A stretch of DNA of 64,000 nt, taken from the NCBI GenBank assembly GCA_025267735.1, contig CM046309.1, positions 36,059,202 through 36,123,201 on the forward strand. The letters run 5' to 3'. Position 1 is the stretch's first letter. Every line of letters starts with the position of its first letter. The position numbers were made by a program, and so were the translations under genes. Below the pieces are notes generated by a model. That model saw only the letters and a program-made list of their open reading frames with translations, was not told where the DNA came from and did not search any database. Positions 35,556 through 48,800 of the stretch are shown one piece after another. Origin of the DNA: Mactra quadrangularis. Taxonomy: Eukaryota > Mollusca > Bivalvia > Venerida > Mactridae.

Positions 35556-38500
35556 GTAAGTAATTTATGACTTTTTACATGGGATTTCCCCTTGTTTAGT
35601 AGCAGACTGACCCTTGTTTAGTAGCAGACTAGCAAAATCTCATTATTATCCTCCAAGGCTAATTACATTAGGCTGCGCATGCAAGGGATAGTAACTACTG
35701 CAATCAAAATGGTACGCTTTATATATATATATATACACACAGTTTGTTCAATAAAAATATATCTGATTGGTTAAGTATTTTTATAATCAGTAAATGTGAG
35801 AAAATATTTTTATATTTTTTACCAATACTTAAGAAATTAAAAACATATATTTTTATGCATGTACATGCAGTCACAATTGTATGAACTATAACTATTCCAT
35901 TTTCAAATGTCACTTGAACCTATTCTATGTTGTGCAATGCTTAAATACATAAAATAAAATTTAATTGTATTAATGCTAAAGTCAGTTTTGTAAATGTAAA
36001 TTTTGGATAGCACTATATTTTAATTCTTTATATACTTCAATTTTTACTTTATACATTATATGTTGTGGGATCAGTGCAAAACAGTCGTAACACAATTTAA
36101 AAAAGAATGAGTTACAACTTTTTTGCACTAAGCCTGCAAATTGTGTCTTTTGTTTAATTTTATGCAACTGTCAGTGGCACACACATTAACTCCACTGATT
36201 AAATATATGTCTATAGATCATGAGTGCAGAAGTACCATAGTGAATATTTAAATCAGCGGAGTTAATGTATGCACCTCTGATAGTTGAATGAAATTGAACA
36301 ATACCCATTATTTCATGTGCAATGGTATACTTTGGCTGTAGTAAGTTTTTTTCTGTATTGATACATTTTTCCATCATTCTGTCTATTCCATTTTTTATCT
36401 CATTTAGAAGTCAACAAAGTGGTTATGAAGAGGGAAGACTTATTGGTAGAGATCAGGGTGAGATAGAAGGAAATCGTCTAGGTTGGGAGAAAGGTTCATC
36501 TATTGGATCAGAGGTTTCCTAGCTTGTTATAGTTTTCATTTCTTGATTTAATGTCACATTCAGTTTGTCTCCAGTTTGTTTATATCTGTACTAAACCTGT
36601 AGGCTTAATAGTTTAGTTTTGTTGCTGATTTTAACCCGCTGTAGCAACACATTGTATAGATCATATCACAGCAGTTAGTCAATCATCTCACTGTTCCATG
36701 AAAAGGCTAAATCTCTGGATTTAGCTGTTAACCAGTTACTAGGCATGTACTTCCGTCAATGACTGACAACTGCCATACGTAATTGAGAATTAGTTGTAGG
36801 AAGAATGGCCATAGAAATTGTTTCATGACCAAACTCCACAAAAGTATGCCATGCTTAGGAATTGAACCCATGACCCTTTGATCAGTTGACTTGCATGCAA
36901 CCAACTGAGCTAGCAGGTGGGTGGTTAATTGTCTTATTTCAAAATAATATACCATGTTTTTATATACCATTATCATAGCATCATTAATTTCTTAGTTTAA
37001 AGAATAAAAGATAAATAAACTATACATTATTTTCCTGAGTTATCTTAAAAATGACTTTGGCCGTGGGTCATTAATCATTATAAATGCATTTTTTAAATCT
37101 TTCTTGCAATGAATTCCTATCAAGTTGTATTTTAAAGTAAAGGCATAAGTTTTAGGAACTTGAGAAAGTATATTTTGTCATTTTAACAATTGAATTAGCA
37201 AAACTATAGGAGATTTAGTAACTCTAGGTGTTGAATTTTTTTATATCCTGTCTGAAACTAGGGGTGCTGACTAAAAATCCACATAAATCAGTTTTCGAAC
37301 GGTAAAAGTTGCTTAAAATTTGTATTCTGTTGTCTTTTTGAATGCTTTATAAGAAAATATAAATATGATAATAAAATTCAAATGCGTGGTTCAGAGTCCG
37401 TAATCCTTAATGAATGTTGGAATTTATTTTTATTGGGCCAATGAAAGAAAAATGTTTAAATAAAATGCTTAGCTTTATGTTAAGGACATACTGGTAAAAA
37501 ATGATATTCACATTCAGAAATATTCGTTTAGCTTAAGACATTGGGATGCTAGTGCATAGATTTTCTTCAGTTTTTAGAGTATGAGATGAAGTACATAATT
37601 TACTTTAGTGCTTTTCTAAATTTCTTGTTACTTATATGGTTAAGATAAATCCAGATGAAATTGTTGTTATTGTAATAAATGATTTTAAAAGTTTTAGAAT
37701 TACATGTATCAGCATGAGATTGTTGTGTAATTTCTATATAAAACAAGTTATCAACTAGTTTAAAAATGTTGTGTATATTTTATAGGTTGGGTTCATTGCT
37801 GGTTATGCAGCTTCATTACTTCAAGAGATGAAAGGAAAAGATGATGCCAAACCAAGGTACCACGCATGTACTATATTTTGATATACATAGCTGTCATTGG
37901 AGCAGGTGTGGCCAAGTGGTTTAACACTGGATTGGTAATCATTGGATAGCCAACTCTGCGTTGGTTCAAATCCCATTCAAAACCTACCCCGTTGTTTCCT
38001 TAGCAAGATACTTTACTAGTCAGGAAGTGGACTAGAAAGTGATAAGAAGAGAGAAAGTTGTAAGAACTCATTTCACAATTGAGCTAAAATAAATTAGTAT
38101 AAACTAAACTGTAGCCACTTTTTTAAATTCATTTTCTTCTGAAAGTAGATCTCCTTATAAATGAACCTTACAGAATTAATGAATTTTTGTTTCTGTATCA
38201 TGATAATAACATCATTATCAACTGTTTGCATTAAATTGTAAAAAAAACCAATTTAACTGATGTTCTTTCTACAGCTATTGGATGTGCATCCTTGGTAACC
38301 CAGACTATCATTTGTCTATGAAAATTGACTACCTTGGGTTTTGGAAGATGTCAGATGTGTGACCTTTTATGTTGAATATATATTTTCAAATAATGATATG
38401 TCAATTAAATTTTTTATACACTTTAAAGAGAGCAAGACTTAGAGTCTTATACTCTTGGCTTGAAGCTGCAAAATAATAAAAGTATTGTTGTATTCATTTG

Positions 38501-39494
38501 CTCCATTTAAAGTGATTGAGCCTGTCCAGAGAAATAGATACTGAGGAATCTCAACTTAGTCTACATGCATATACTGAGTTTTCTAGTTCACATTGAATGG
38601 TCACATTGTGAAATCTCTATCTATGTCTCTGGCCTGTCTTATTACTTTTACAGTAGATCATGTTTTAATAAAATATATATTTTTTTATTTTCTAGAGTTG
38701 TTAAAGCATTGGAGAAGTTACTTACTGTTACATCAGAGTTTAATTTCTCTGATCCACAAAATTCTGAACTGCAAACTAAACTAGAAGAAATAAGAACAAA
38801 GTTTAAACATGTAAGAATTGACCTAATTTGGAACTCCAATTTATGGGGGTTTCTGTCAGTGCACAGGCAGTACAAACAAAGGTCTTCACACATTATTGCT
38901 GAAAAGCACAAAAAAACGATTAAATGATTTTATCCTTATGTTCTTTGTACATATATTTTCATTGGAATGTTGAAAAATTGTACCGCAGGGAAAAACACAA
39001 ATATTTGAATTCCGGATATAGTCTATTAACTTTTTTTCTTGAATATTTTAAGTTATTTAATTTATATGTTGGTCTGGATTACGATCAGGATCAGAAGCTA
39101 CCTCATACTTTCTACTCTTTCAGAAATAATACACATACATGTGCTTTCTGTTGTAATCATCTATGTACAATGCCATATTTTATATACCAATTTTAGTAGT
39201 AATGTATACCTAATATGTACATATAGTGTTATATATATTGTAATTGTATGGGAACCATGCTGGCTGCCTATGATACCAACATTGTCTTTGATGATATGCT
39301 GGCCTTAGTAAGAACTTTAACTAATTTCTTTTTCCTGTTGTTATTAGAATATGTGATAAATAATATGATACATTTTTAATTCATGTGGTTTGATGTATAT
39401 TTATGTCTTTATACTCTTTATTTTTCAGGTGTGTTCATTGTTGAATATAAAACCTGAAGCTTCAAAAAGTCAAGAAAAGGGAATTTCTTTTTGA
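35506..39494 (+). CDS. LTO1: LTO1 (ORAOV1) homolog, five exons
   Basis: Exons 35506-35555, 36408-36513, 37786-37856, 38696-38810 and 39429-39494 join in phase to 135 residues plus stop, near the human length (137). The defining deca-GX3 motif is perfect: glycines at 22, 26, 30, 34, 38, 42, 46, 50, 54 and 58. The N-terminus is acidic (MDDVDDLF). The C-terminal half has the family-like KALEKLL, LEEIRTKFKHV and VCSLLNIKP. Known role: with YAE1, LTO1 forms an adaptor that brings the cytosolic iron-sulphur targeting complex to ABCE1 (Rli1), needed for ribosome recycling. The last three residues, I-S-F, fit the C-terminal [LIM]-[DES]-[WF] recognition signal for that complex. Confidence 0.96.
35589..35630 (+). 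repeat. 22-bp tandem pair in LTO1 intron 1
   Basis: CCCTTGTTTAGTAGCAGACT at 35589-35608 and again, identical, at 35611-35630. Confidence 0.9.
36158..36294. mobile_element. palindromic MITE, copy 3, in LTO1 intron 1
   Basis: Left arm GCAACTGTCAGTGGCAC, then ACATTAACTCCACTGATT; the right arm mirrors it (AATCAGCGGAGTTAATGT). It ends 114 bp before exon 2. Confidence 0.8.
36408..36513 (+). CDS. LTO1: LTO1 exon 2
   Basis: Carries the first eight GX3 repeats (GYEEGRLIGRDQG... to IGSE). Ends in phase 0; donor GTTTCC is weak but the phase and the next exon fit. Confidence 0.92.
36615..36925 (-). mobile_element. tRNA-derived SINE, family A, copy 2
   Basis: On the minus strand the tRNA-like head is near 36925 (CTAGCTCAGTTGGTTGCATG fits an A box; GGTTCAATTCC near 36855 fits a B box). 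The tail ends with the reverse complement of TTTTAACCCGCTGTAGCAAC near 36630. In LTO1 intron 2. Confidence 0.8.
37786..37856 (+). CDS. LTO1: LTO1 exon 3
   Basis: VGFIAGYAASLLQEMKGK: completes the deca-GX3 motif. Donor GTACCA. Confidence 0.93.
37900..38100 (+). mobile_element. tRNA-like SINE in LTO1 intron 3
   Basis: GTGTGGCCAAGTGGTTTAAC (A box, class II tRNA style) and GGTTCAAATCCC (B box) lie about 60 bp apart, as in tRNA-Ser/Leu-type heads, followed by a body with GTTGTAAGAACTC. The head lacks an intact acceptor stem, so it is a SINE rather than a tRNA gene. It begins 44 bp after exon 3. Confidence 0.6.
38696..38810 (+). CDS. LTO1: LTO1 exon 4
   Basis: RVVKALEKLLTV to TKFKHV: the helical C-terminal part. 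Donor GTAAGA. Confidence 0.94.
39429..39494 (+). CDS. LTO1: LTO1 exon 5 (stop codon)
   Basis: VCSLLNIKPEASKSQEKG, then ISF and TGA at 39492-39494. Confidence 0.94.
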   Translation: MCSLLNIKPEASKSQEKGISF

Positions 39495-40230
39495 CAGCAA
39501 TCAACACAGTATGTTGTTGTATCTGCTAATCTTATCTATAAGATGGTTGATTCAGAGGAGAAATTCTCACCAAGTCTGGTCTCCATTGGATTTGGAATCC
39601 AGTATTGTGCTTTGGGAAGTTAGTACTGAAGATAAAAAGAAGTCAGGATATAAAGGCATGGATATCTTATGATGTGATGTATGTGGCATTAATATTGCCA
39701 TCTTGAACTTTGTCTAATCAAAGATTTATATTTTATCTGTACATGCACCTTTTCTAAGGTGATGTACCTTTAGGAGGTTGTTTAGAACATAGTATGTATG
39801 AAAATCACTCTTGTGTTCAGGATATGTAGTTGTTTTGCTGATGATCATTGGACACTGAAATCCAATAATGTACTGATGATTGGTAGTCCTGTTTTGATAC
39901 TAAACAGAAGGACAATCATTTGACTGAGAGTTTTAAAAACATTTTAGTACTCATGTACTAATGAACAAAACAACTATGGATTTCATGAATATGAATGCAC
40001 CACTAGTGGACTGCCACTAATGTACCAGCTTGATTTATGTAAAAAAGTATACTTGCTGACAAAGGCACGCTGAAACGTTGACTTCTAATATAAAATGTTT
40101 GTGTTATAAATTGTTATAATTTTATTCAGGTTGTTTTGTGATAATTTTACTAATGAGAACTTGTTTGATGTGGATTCTATTATATTACAAAATAATTAAA
40201 AATATGACAGAATTTGAAATAAAACCCTTA
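39495..40230 (+). terminator. LTO1 3' UTR with likely polyA signal
   Basis: AATAAA at 40218-40223 is the first canonical signal after the stop (about 725 bp). Nothing coding is seen in between. Confidence 0.5.
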
Positions 40231-40689
40231 ACCTAATTTCTTCTCTGTTACTACTTTATTTAATCCATACAATCCATGCATAGTATTGATACTGTTGATT
40301 TTGTCCTTAAAGGTACTAGTTCACAGAATTGGTTTATTTGTCAGTAATTGTGTCAAAAATCAATTCTTATTATTTTAAGACAAATTGACCTATATGATGC
40401 AAGAAATATACAAAGTCACAAAAATGCACTAAAAGTGTATATACCGTGACATAAGGGGTAGATATTTCTACATGAAACGCCATCATTTGTAGTTGTATGT
40501 CAATTTGCACTAAAATTGTCATGATCAGAACACTACTTTCCTGCAAAAATATTTCCATGCAGTTTTGATAGTTTTAGAAAAAGTTGATACTTAAGTTGAA
40601 GTCTCTGAATGAGTACATTTAAGAATGACTAACTAATTAAAGCTATTATTTTAGCTGGATTTTCAATGAAAACAGTTTAGCTTATAGGT

Positions 40690-42030
40690 TGGCAAAACCT
40701 GGGCATGAGTGGGCGTCTGGTGTCATTAACAGTTTCATTAAAGCTTTTAATAAGTCTGATATCTCTGCCATTTATCGTCAGATCTTTACAGAACTTCATA
40801 CTGTGACATTATATCATGTGATGAACAGAATTATGAAATTACAGTAACTTTACCTTGCTTAGTTATGGATTATTGCTGTTTGTAAATCTTGCATTAAAGT
40901 TTTAATATGGCTGATACGGTATCTCTGTCACTACCCCCCATAAGTAAGTAAACACTATACAATGTGATCTTTCATAAAAAGGTAAACTCAAACAGCTCTT
41001 AAACAAATACTTTATTTGGCATTTGATTCATTTTATATCAAATTCGTTTGTTATTAATTGAGAAATAAAAGTCTACATTAAAATAACTTGGTCATAAAAT
41101 GTTATTAAGAATTCTTTCAAGTCTATAACAAAATACTGATTCACAATTCAGCTACATAAAATTGTATCAAATTTTATTGATAATTTTCATCCAAACACAA
41201 TGTTATGTCACTTCAATTGATGAATTGAAAAATATGACTCATAATATAAATCATTGCATAATTTGTCTGAAAATGGTGAAACTGAGTTTTTATTTTCTCT
41301 CTTTTAATTCAAATTACCTTCCAGAGTGATTACATAACAATTGATGTTGGCTATTTGCAAAAAATTGACAAAAAAACTTGTAATTGATAAGTGTATACTT
41401 ATTATGGAGTATTGTGTGTAGTCAGATCTTGATGAAACTTCAAACAATAACATATTACCTGGTTATGTGATGAACAGCATTATAAAGTAACTAACTCTAC
41501 CTGGCTGAATTACAGATAATTGCTTGTACCAGTAGTCAATTTTATGTTAAGCTTTTTATTTACCATGAGCCTGTAGCCTAAACATATGGCCATGTATTGC
41601 TTCATCCCCTGGTACCCCCAATTTGATGCTAGGTAGTGCTAGGTATGGATATGCCTAGGCAACAGGCCCCATTTATTTCTACCATTAATGAAACTTCATA
41701 CAATGATATACCATGCGATAAACAGAATTATGAAATAACCCAGACTTTATCTTGCTTATTTATGGATGACTTCTCTTTGCAGTTTTTGTGATTTCATTAA
41801 TGAGATTATGAGAAAATCAGAAGTATGAAGTAACTGAAACTTCTTACTTAGTGCAATGTCATGTATTATATTATTTCCCTTTGTGATTCTTGCATCTAAA
41901 TTGTTTCACAACTTAAGCCTTTTTATTCAATTAATTATGATTTGACTAAAACAGTCTGTGATGATATACCATGAGAATATAATCATACGCAACAACTTAA
42001 ACTTTGCTTATTGTTGGATTTAATGCACTA
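40690..42030 (+). repeat. cluster of degenerate direct repeats
   Basis: Segments at about 40700-40860, 41440-41530, 41690-41780 and 41955-42020 share forms of ATACCATG-GATAAACAGAATTATGAA and CTTGCTTA-TTATGGAT. The first also carries GGCGTCTGGTGTCATTAACA. A reverse-orientation relative lies at 50090-50330 in a SENP intron. Family unknown. Confidence 0.55.
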
Positions 42031-42179
42031 AAAAAAGTAATGGCACTTTATATTCTGAGTTTCATGCTTACACATGTTCACCAACTTTACATTTATTACC
42101 CATGGTCATCGGGCTACTGGTATCTATCTATCAATCTCCCTGTGAATTCTTTTTACTCTGCATATTAGTGCAGCGGACA

Positions 42180-42330
42180 AATTTGCACAACAGATTAATA
42201 CCACCCTCGCAGGTACCCATTTACACCTGGATGGAGTGAAGCAATTGCAGGTAAATTTCTTGCTCAAGGAAATAAGCAATGCCTACTGGGATTTGAATCC
42301 AGGACCTCTCCATCCCTAAGCGTGCATCCT
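42180..42330 (-). mobile_element. SINE-like repeat, family B, copy 2
   Basis: Shares CAGGTACCCATTTACACCTG, GAGTGAAGCAATTGCAGGTA and TGAATCCAGGACCTC with 30140-30330. The B-box-like GGATTCAAATCCC is on the minus strand. Confidence 0.65.
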
Positions 42331-45300
42331 GGATTACTGCTCCGTCTTTCAAGGAAACAATTTGTTCTCTACTTACCCCTTCAGAGTAAAAATCTGGCTT
42401 TAATGTGGTTTCCATGTTACCTTTCTTGTTCCATTCATCCAATCCATGCATAATATGATACTGTTGAATTTGTTCTCAAGTATGACTAGCTAAGAAATGC
42501 TATTTTTTCAACTAGTGAATTTTTCACAGCTTACTCTAAAATTTGCTTCCAGATCAACTACTTATCCAACATTTTTTTTATTAATTCAAGGAAACCTGTT
42601 GGGTTTTTGATTGGACCCAAACAGAGTTAGCAATCCTTGAGATTACCAACCCATTATTCCATTCCTCTGCAAAATACTTGTACTGAAATATCTATTGAAG
42701 ACAATATTGATAGCCCATTAAATGTTCCTGTCAAAATCAGGCCGAGATCAAACAGCTGTAAAATGGTGTTGTTGCGTGTATTAAGCCCTTCAGTAACTGC
42801 TACATAAATAATTTCAAGCATCCTAGTGTTCAGATGTACTAAAGTTTGGAGCTTAAATAACAAAATAAACACGATGTTGAAATAAAATAACACTTTTATT
42901 TTTCAATAAATCATTTTTTAGTGCACAACAATGGGCACATGACTGAACAAAGATGCTTTTTTCACCAATTTTTTCCTGCATTAAAGCAGTAAACAGCACT
43001 TAGTCACAATACAACATATTTACATCAGTATAATACAAAGCATGCAGGTAAACCAATATTTTACCTTACAAAAACAGAAAAAAACAAATATTCATTTTTT
43101 AACAAGTACACATACAATATATATAATATACAACAATGAATCTTGAAATAATGTAAAAAATAAGGTAATCAGAACTCTTTATACAACAGACGTAGAAATG
43201 AATTAGTGATATTGAGGCTTTAACTTAATAACAGTGTGTCGACCAATATACAATACCGTTAATGACAGTCTGAGACTGACTGACTGAGAGTCTGTCACCT
43301 TTGATTGTGACTTTGGACCAGCCTCTCTTAACAGGTTATTATACCTTATCAGCTGACTTGATCTATTCTTAAAATTTTAAGTACCTTTTTGTCCACTAAT
43401 TTCATTTGTTTACACTGGGGTCAAATAGTTTCTTTACCCATTTAATTTTTCATGTTTTTTTTTAAATATTCTTTAAAATTATTGCAGACACGTTTTGTTT
43501 TATATTATTATTGTAAATTTATAATATATAAAAAGACATAACTAATGAATCATGATTAACTGTATATGAGTTGTGAAACTAATAACATGTGAAGTATATC
43601 AAAACATATTCCAAAACATCAAAATTTAACATGTGTAGAGAAACTTTTGGATCCTTGTGTATTTTAGGCCCCTTTCAATTGTGTCTTATAAGGCAAACAG
43701 TTAACAGATCCATTGTCTCCTGGATAGAACCAGTTCTAGACACTTTCTTTCATAAAGCAGCTGCCAACTTAGACTTTTTACACTTCAAAAATCTGGAGTC
43801 AGTCGACACTGTAAAATACTTAAGTACAAGCCATCATTATAATATCCAATGAATTGAAACATCCTAAATATAAACATGATTTCCTGGAAATATTCTATTA
43901 GTGACAATTTCAAAATTATCTAAGAAATTAAAAAAGTAAACAACAACATACCGTAAGTTTCAACAAAGTGTAATGAAAAAACAAAAACAAGTGAGTCTAA
44001 ACAAGCATCATTTTGTTAAAAGTGTGTGACAGTTCTTTTTTAATTGAATTTCTTTAACAGTGTTTAAACTAAATGGCTCATCAAATCGAGATGGTATAGA
44101 GTAACTTATATGAGTAATTTAATAAGCAACTTTACCTTTTATTCATTATGTTGTTTTTGTGATTATCAACAATGTTGAATCAACAGAGAATAAAAACTTC
44201 ATTGTCTGCAGTAACTGAGAGTATGATGATAAAGCCAAATACAAGAAATATTCAGATAAGAGGATAAAATCTAGGTTAGCATTATTCTAAAAGGAATGCC
44301 TGATAAAAGTGAAGTTTTCAGAAACCGTTGTAGTCTCTCATACCTAAATCCGATATAAATTTCTGCTATATTTAAACTCAATTCATAATCATTGTCAAAC
44401 TGTGGCAGTAAATAAATATAAATTTTGTATGAACACAACACAAACAAGAATAGTCATGAAAAATGATTACCCAATGAATTCATAATATGCCAGCACCATT
44501 GTTAACACAATTTAGATTCTGCTGAATTAAGTAAACAAATAGCACATAATGATGATACAATAAAAATTTAGCACTAATGAGTCTCAGGGTTTGCGAAATC
44601 TTAAAATTGTTTACTTGTCCTCTCTGGCTGACTGGTGAAAGTTACTTGTCCATATAAACATTATAGAATAAAGTTAAAGTTATTGAAAAAAAGACTTGTC
44701 CATACTTGCCTTGGGACAACACAGATGATTGATTTTGCCAGCCCGGATGAATAATTGTAAATAGCACATGATTTTACACCTAACATATTATTAGATTAAT
44801 ATCAGATACACTGTCAACAATCTCTCAGCAAACTCAAAGACTTATCATTCAGTACAATGTTCTATTTTTAAGGAATTTGTAATCAGTTTTTACAATCAAA
44901 GATATTGTTAATATAACAATGTGACACACATAAATTGATAGGTATTAACAATATGGATGGCAATTAGTGGCTAACAATCAATGGTAAAAATCTACATGAA
45001 TAATTGATGGATTACATTCAACTTGCCTCAGATTATAAAATATCTTGTATAATCAGCACACAGAAACGAAGGTAATTTTAATGCTGTCATACTATATTCT
45101 TAATGAATTTCCTAAGCATTTACAATTATCAGACAAAACAAACATTCTTCATTCTTAAAAAGTTACATAATTTCATACATTTATATGTTATGTATTAACT
45201 CCTCCAGAAATGTTAAACAACCTCGAAATGCTTCATTAATGAACACTAGCTAGACAAGGGAAATAAGGTGGAGATTGGAGAGAGAAGAGTAGTGTGTATT

Positions 45301-45688
45301 TCAATATCATTGCACCATATGTGCTTACATTTTATATATCAAAGCTTAGCAATAGAACTGTACATTACATACAGACATCAACACAAATACATTACAATGA
45401 ATAGCTTGGAACCATTTTTTGTTGTGTTTAAACTTCACAGTCTTTAATAACAAAATCAACAATATCTGGTGTGACCAGACACCATATCCACTTGTTCAGA
45501 TCAAAGTTAATAACAATATACTGTACATAATCTGGAATAGTTACAAGTTTCACCTTGAGGAACTCTAACATCTATAACAATGAACAAGACCTCTTCTTAT
45601 TGTTTATATATAAACACAGTTGGAACTCCTTTCAATGGAAAACACAAGCTTCATTAGAAAATTAATCAAAATTGATCATATAGTTCTA
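42331..45688 (-). other. between the convergent 3' ends; includes the SENP 3' UTR
   Basis: No coding exon seen. Candidate minus-strand polyA signals for SENP are ATTAAA at 45443-45448 (about 240 bp past the stop) and AATAAA at 44138-44143; I cannot choose between them. Confidence 0.4.
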
Positions 45689-45835
45689 TCAAGAATTTCC
45701 TTCTGGTTTACTTTCATATTTTTCTTTTAGTTCAATGATTAAATCTCGTAATTCTTGACGTTTTCCATCAATTCTTTCTGCAGTAAACCAGTCATGCAAA
45801 CCTTTCATTGGAGTGATAAAATCCTGAACTGGATC
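45689..45835 (-). CDS. SENP6: SENP exon 19 (stop codon)
   Basis: [17 protein letters not shown], then a helix ([16 protein letters not shown]), ending EGNS and TGA at 45691-45689. Confidence 0.95.
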   Translation of the reverse strand, partial: DPVQDFITPMKGLHDWFTAERIDGKRQELRDLIIELKEKYESKPEGNS

Positions 45836-48800
45836 CTGTAAGAAACAGAACACTCAATTGAACATAAGAAATGACTGTCAACTACCTGGCCTCACTCCCC
45901 TGTGCCAGTTTGCTGTATCAATTATTTGGAATGGAAATAATGAAGTTTTTACAGCTGACTAAAAACATGGCATTTATTGATACGAAAATTTGATATCAAT
46001 CGAAGTCATTTAATAATTAGCAGATAATGGGCTTCTCTTATTACAGTTGGAAAATTGTCAACTGTAGCCTTAGTCCCTTTGAATTGCACCATCTTCTAGT
46101 CAAGTCGAATCTTCATGTCAAAGTTTTAAAATAAACTGAGAAGGGGTCTAAGGCAGTGATTGGCATAACCCACAATCTGAAGCACAGGAAAAGTGATTGG
46201 GGCTAGTGAAAATTACTGATCAATGTCATATAGTTGAGTTTGTTGATATAATTGCCTATTACTGTAAAATATAATAACTCTTGCAAGTGCTTGCGAACAT
46301 TTAAGGCCAAGGCTTGTATCCAACTGTACTCAGTACTATTCACAACATTCAACTTATAAGTTAACTTTCTCCATATTTAATGATTGTTACAACTTTTCTT
46401 TGTTGGGTTTAAAGCTAAGCAACATATTATATAGGTCATATCATGACGGCCAGTCAACCTACTCACCCTTCCTGGAATAGCTTAATCTCTGTATTTGGCT
46501 GTCAACCAGTAACTAGGTGCATACTTCCATCAGTGACTGACATCAGCCCAAAAATTATTTGGAATCATAAAAAAGTGGTAGGAGGGAGAATGGCCATAGA
46601 AATTATTTCATGACCAAACTCCTCGAAAGTATGTGCCACTTGGGAATCAAACCTTCAACCCTTTGACCAGTAGACTTGGTGCTACAGAGCTAGCTAGGTG
46701 GCTAAACAACCAAAACCAATTAATAGACTTTTAAATAATAGTAAATATAGAAATAAGTTATACCTCAAAGAAGCTCTCAACATATTGAAGCATGAAAACT
46801 CCACAATCACTGAAGTTGTTTTGTTGGGGAACCTTGGGTGCACAACCTTTAAATATTGACTTATTTAGAACAGTACCGCCTTTCTTCACCGCCCACTCAA
46901 CTTGAAGATATTCTTTTAATACATTGACAATTCTAGATCTAGATGGTCCATACAATGAATCAAACACTATAATACATGGTCTGAAAAATAGTATATTATT
47001 CTATAAATTGTGAATCTAAATTGGAAGAGTTCAGTGGTGCTTTTCACAAAAATTCTTACAAACAAAATCTTCCTAAGTCAAAAGCAAGAAACATTAATAA
47101 TATGCTCATTTTTTGGCTTATCAATTCTAAATATTATACAAATTGTGTAGAATTGTGTATACCTTTTGAATATCATATCAAATCATGCTTATTATCCATC
47201 TGACTTTGAACTGCTAATAATATAAAATTGACTTACGATAACTTTTTTCGTAAGATTTTTTGTGAAAAAGAGCACAGGTTGATAAGCTTTAATCTCATTA
47301 AAATTGGATCTGATCAAGTTAGCATTTATCAAGCTAGCACTGTACAATTTGATGGTTTTGCATTAACATTCTGTCTGGGTAAATTATATCAGACTAATTA
47401 ATGAGTCTTCTTACAATACAAATATAAAGACTAAGAATCATTACATATGTACTTTTAATAGTTAAATCTAAACAAATATAATGCCTTCATACTAATCTTA
47501 ATAATGTGGTAAATCTGTTTTTAGAAAACAAATCACAGCATCACCTTTAAAATTAGAAATATGACCTGGTTTTATTGCCAGTTTCTGTATTAATGTGAAC
47601 TAAAAACAAGTTCGCCAAGTTTATTTACAGTGATCACATGAATATTTAGTGACGCCGAAATGGCAGCAATACAAGACTATGTAATAACATACTGTTTTAT
47701 TCCAGTTATAGCTTCCTTGTTGGCTGTATCATCTGGATTAATTGGTGTGCCTCTAATACTCTGTAAAATAAAATATAAATTTTGAATGATCAAACATACA
47801 CTGTTTTAACAAAACATCTGAAAATGTCCCCTAAAGAGATGTCATTTTTCATGACAATTGATAAATAAAATAATAACAGCTGCTTTTGATTTCTGTTGAT
47901 AAACTGTCTGTTTACATGTTCTGTTAGGACTTAGTTACATTTGATTATGTTGATCTTGAGATAACAACACTAGTATCAGTTTAAATAAATCTAAATTTAT
48001 AATCTGAAACAATTATATCTTCTATCAAAGTTAATAACTTAAATAAAATAATTATTTGTTAAAATATTTTCAAGACCATACACTTACCTTCAATATAGAA
48101 CACACTTTGGGGTATTTAAAATTCTTTGAGGCAGTTTCTGTTTGATTAGACTCAGACTGGTCCTGAGATTTTTCTGTTTCCATAGTTGAAGCATCAGTAT
48201 CATTAGTCTCATTCTCTTTAACAGCATCATTAGAACCATTCACATCCATTGATCCATCAGGTTTTTCACCTTCAACTGGTGTTTCTTGACTGGTATCCAT
48301 ATTTTCTGAAGGTGGTGTAGACTGTGACTCATCATTTTGACCAGGAGTTGACTCCTGTGATGACTCAGTCTGTGGCACAGTCTGATCAGTGTTACTGACT
48401 TCACTAGTTTCAGGTTTTTGATTTGCTGTTGTATTAGGCAGTGGATTCTGAAACAATACATACAAGTATTAAATAACTAATCTAAACTGTACATTTTTCA
48501 TGATTTGTCATCCATATAGCATGGGTGGAAGTTGAAAGTTTTATAAGATACTGAAAACCTAATTTCAAATTACTGAAATAGGCATATTTCATATAACTTA
48601 CATACAAATGTAGAGTAATTTATTCTCAAAATACTGAAATCAGTAAATTCATAGAAAAATCAAATTTATTTCAATATTCACACTACAATATTTTGAGAAA
48701 TGTAATGAAAAAGCTTTTACAGTTGTGATTAAAATACTGTATAAGTCATATGCACTAACGACAGATAAAATACTGCAGTGATAAGAACATGTAACCGACT

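Noticed and set aside
37905..37985. functional tRNA-Ser/Leu gene in LTO1 intron 3
   Set aside because: A and B boxes are present, but I cannot pair an acceptor stem and a SINE-like body follows.
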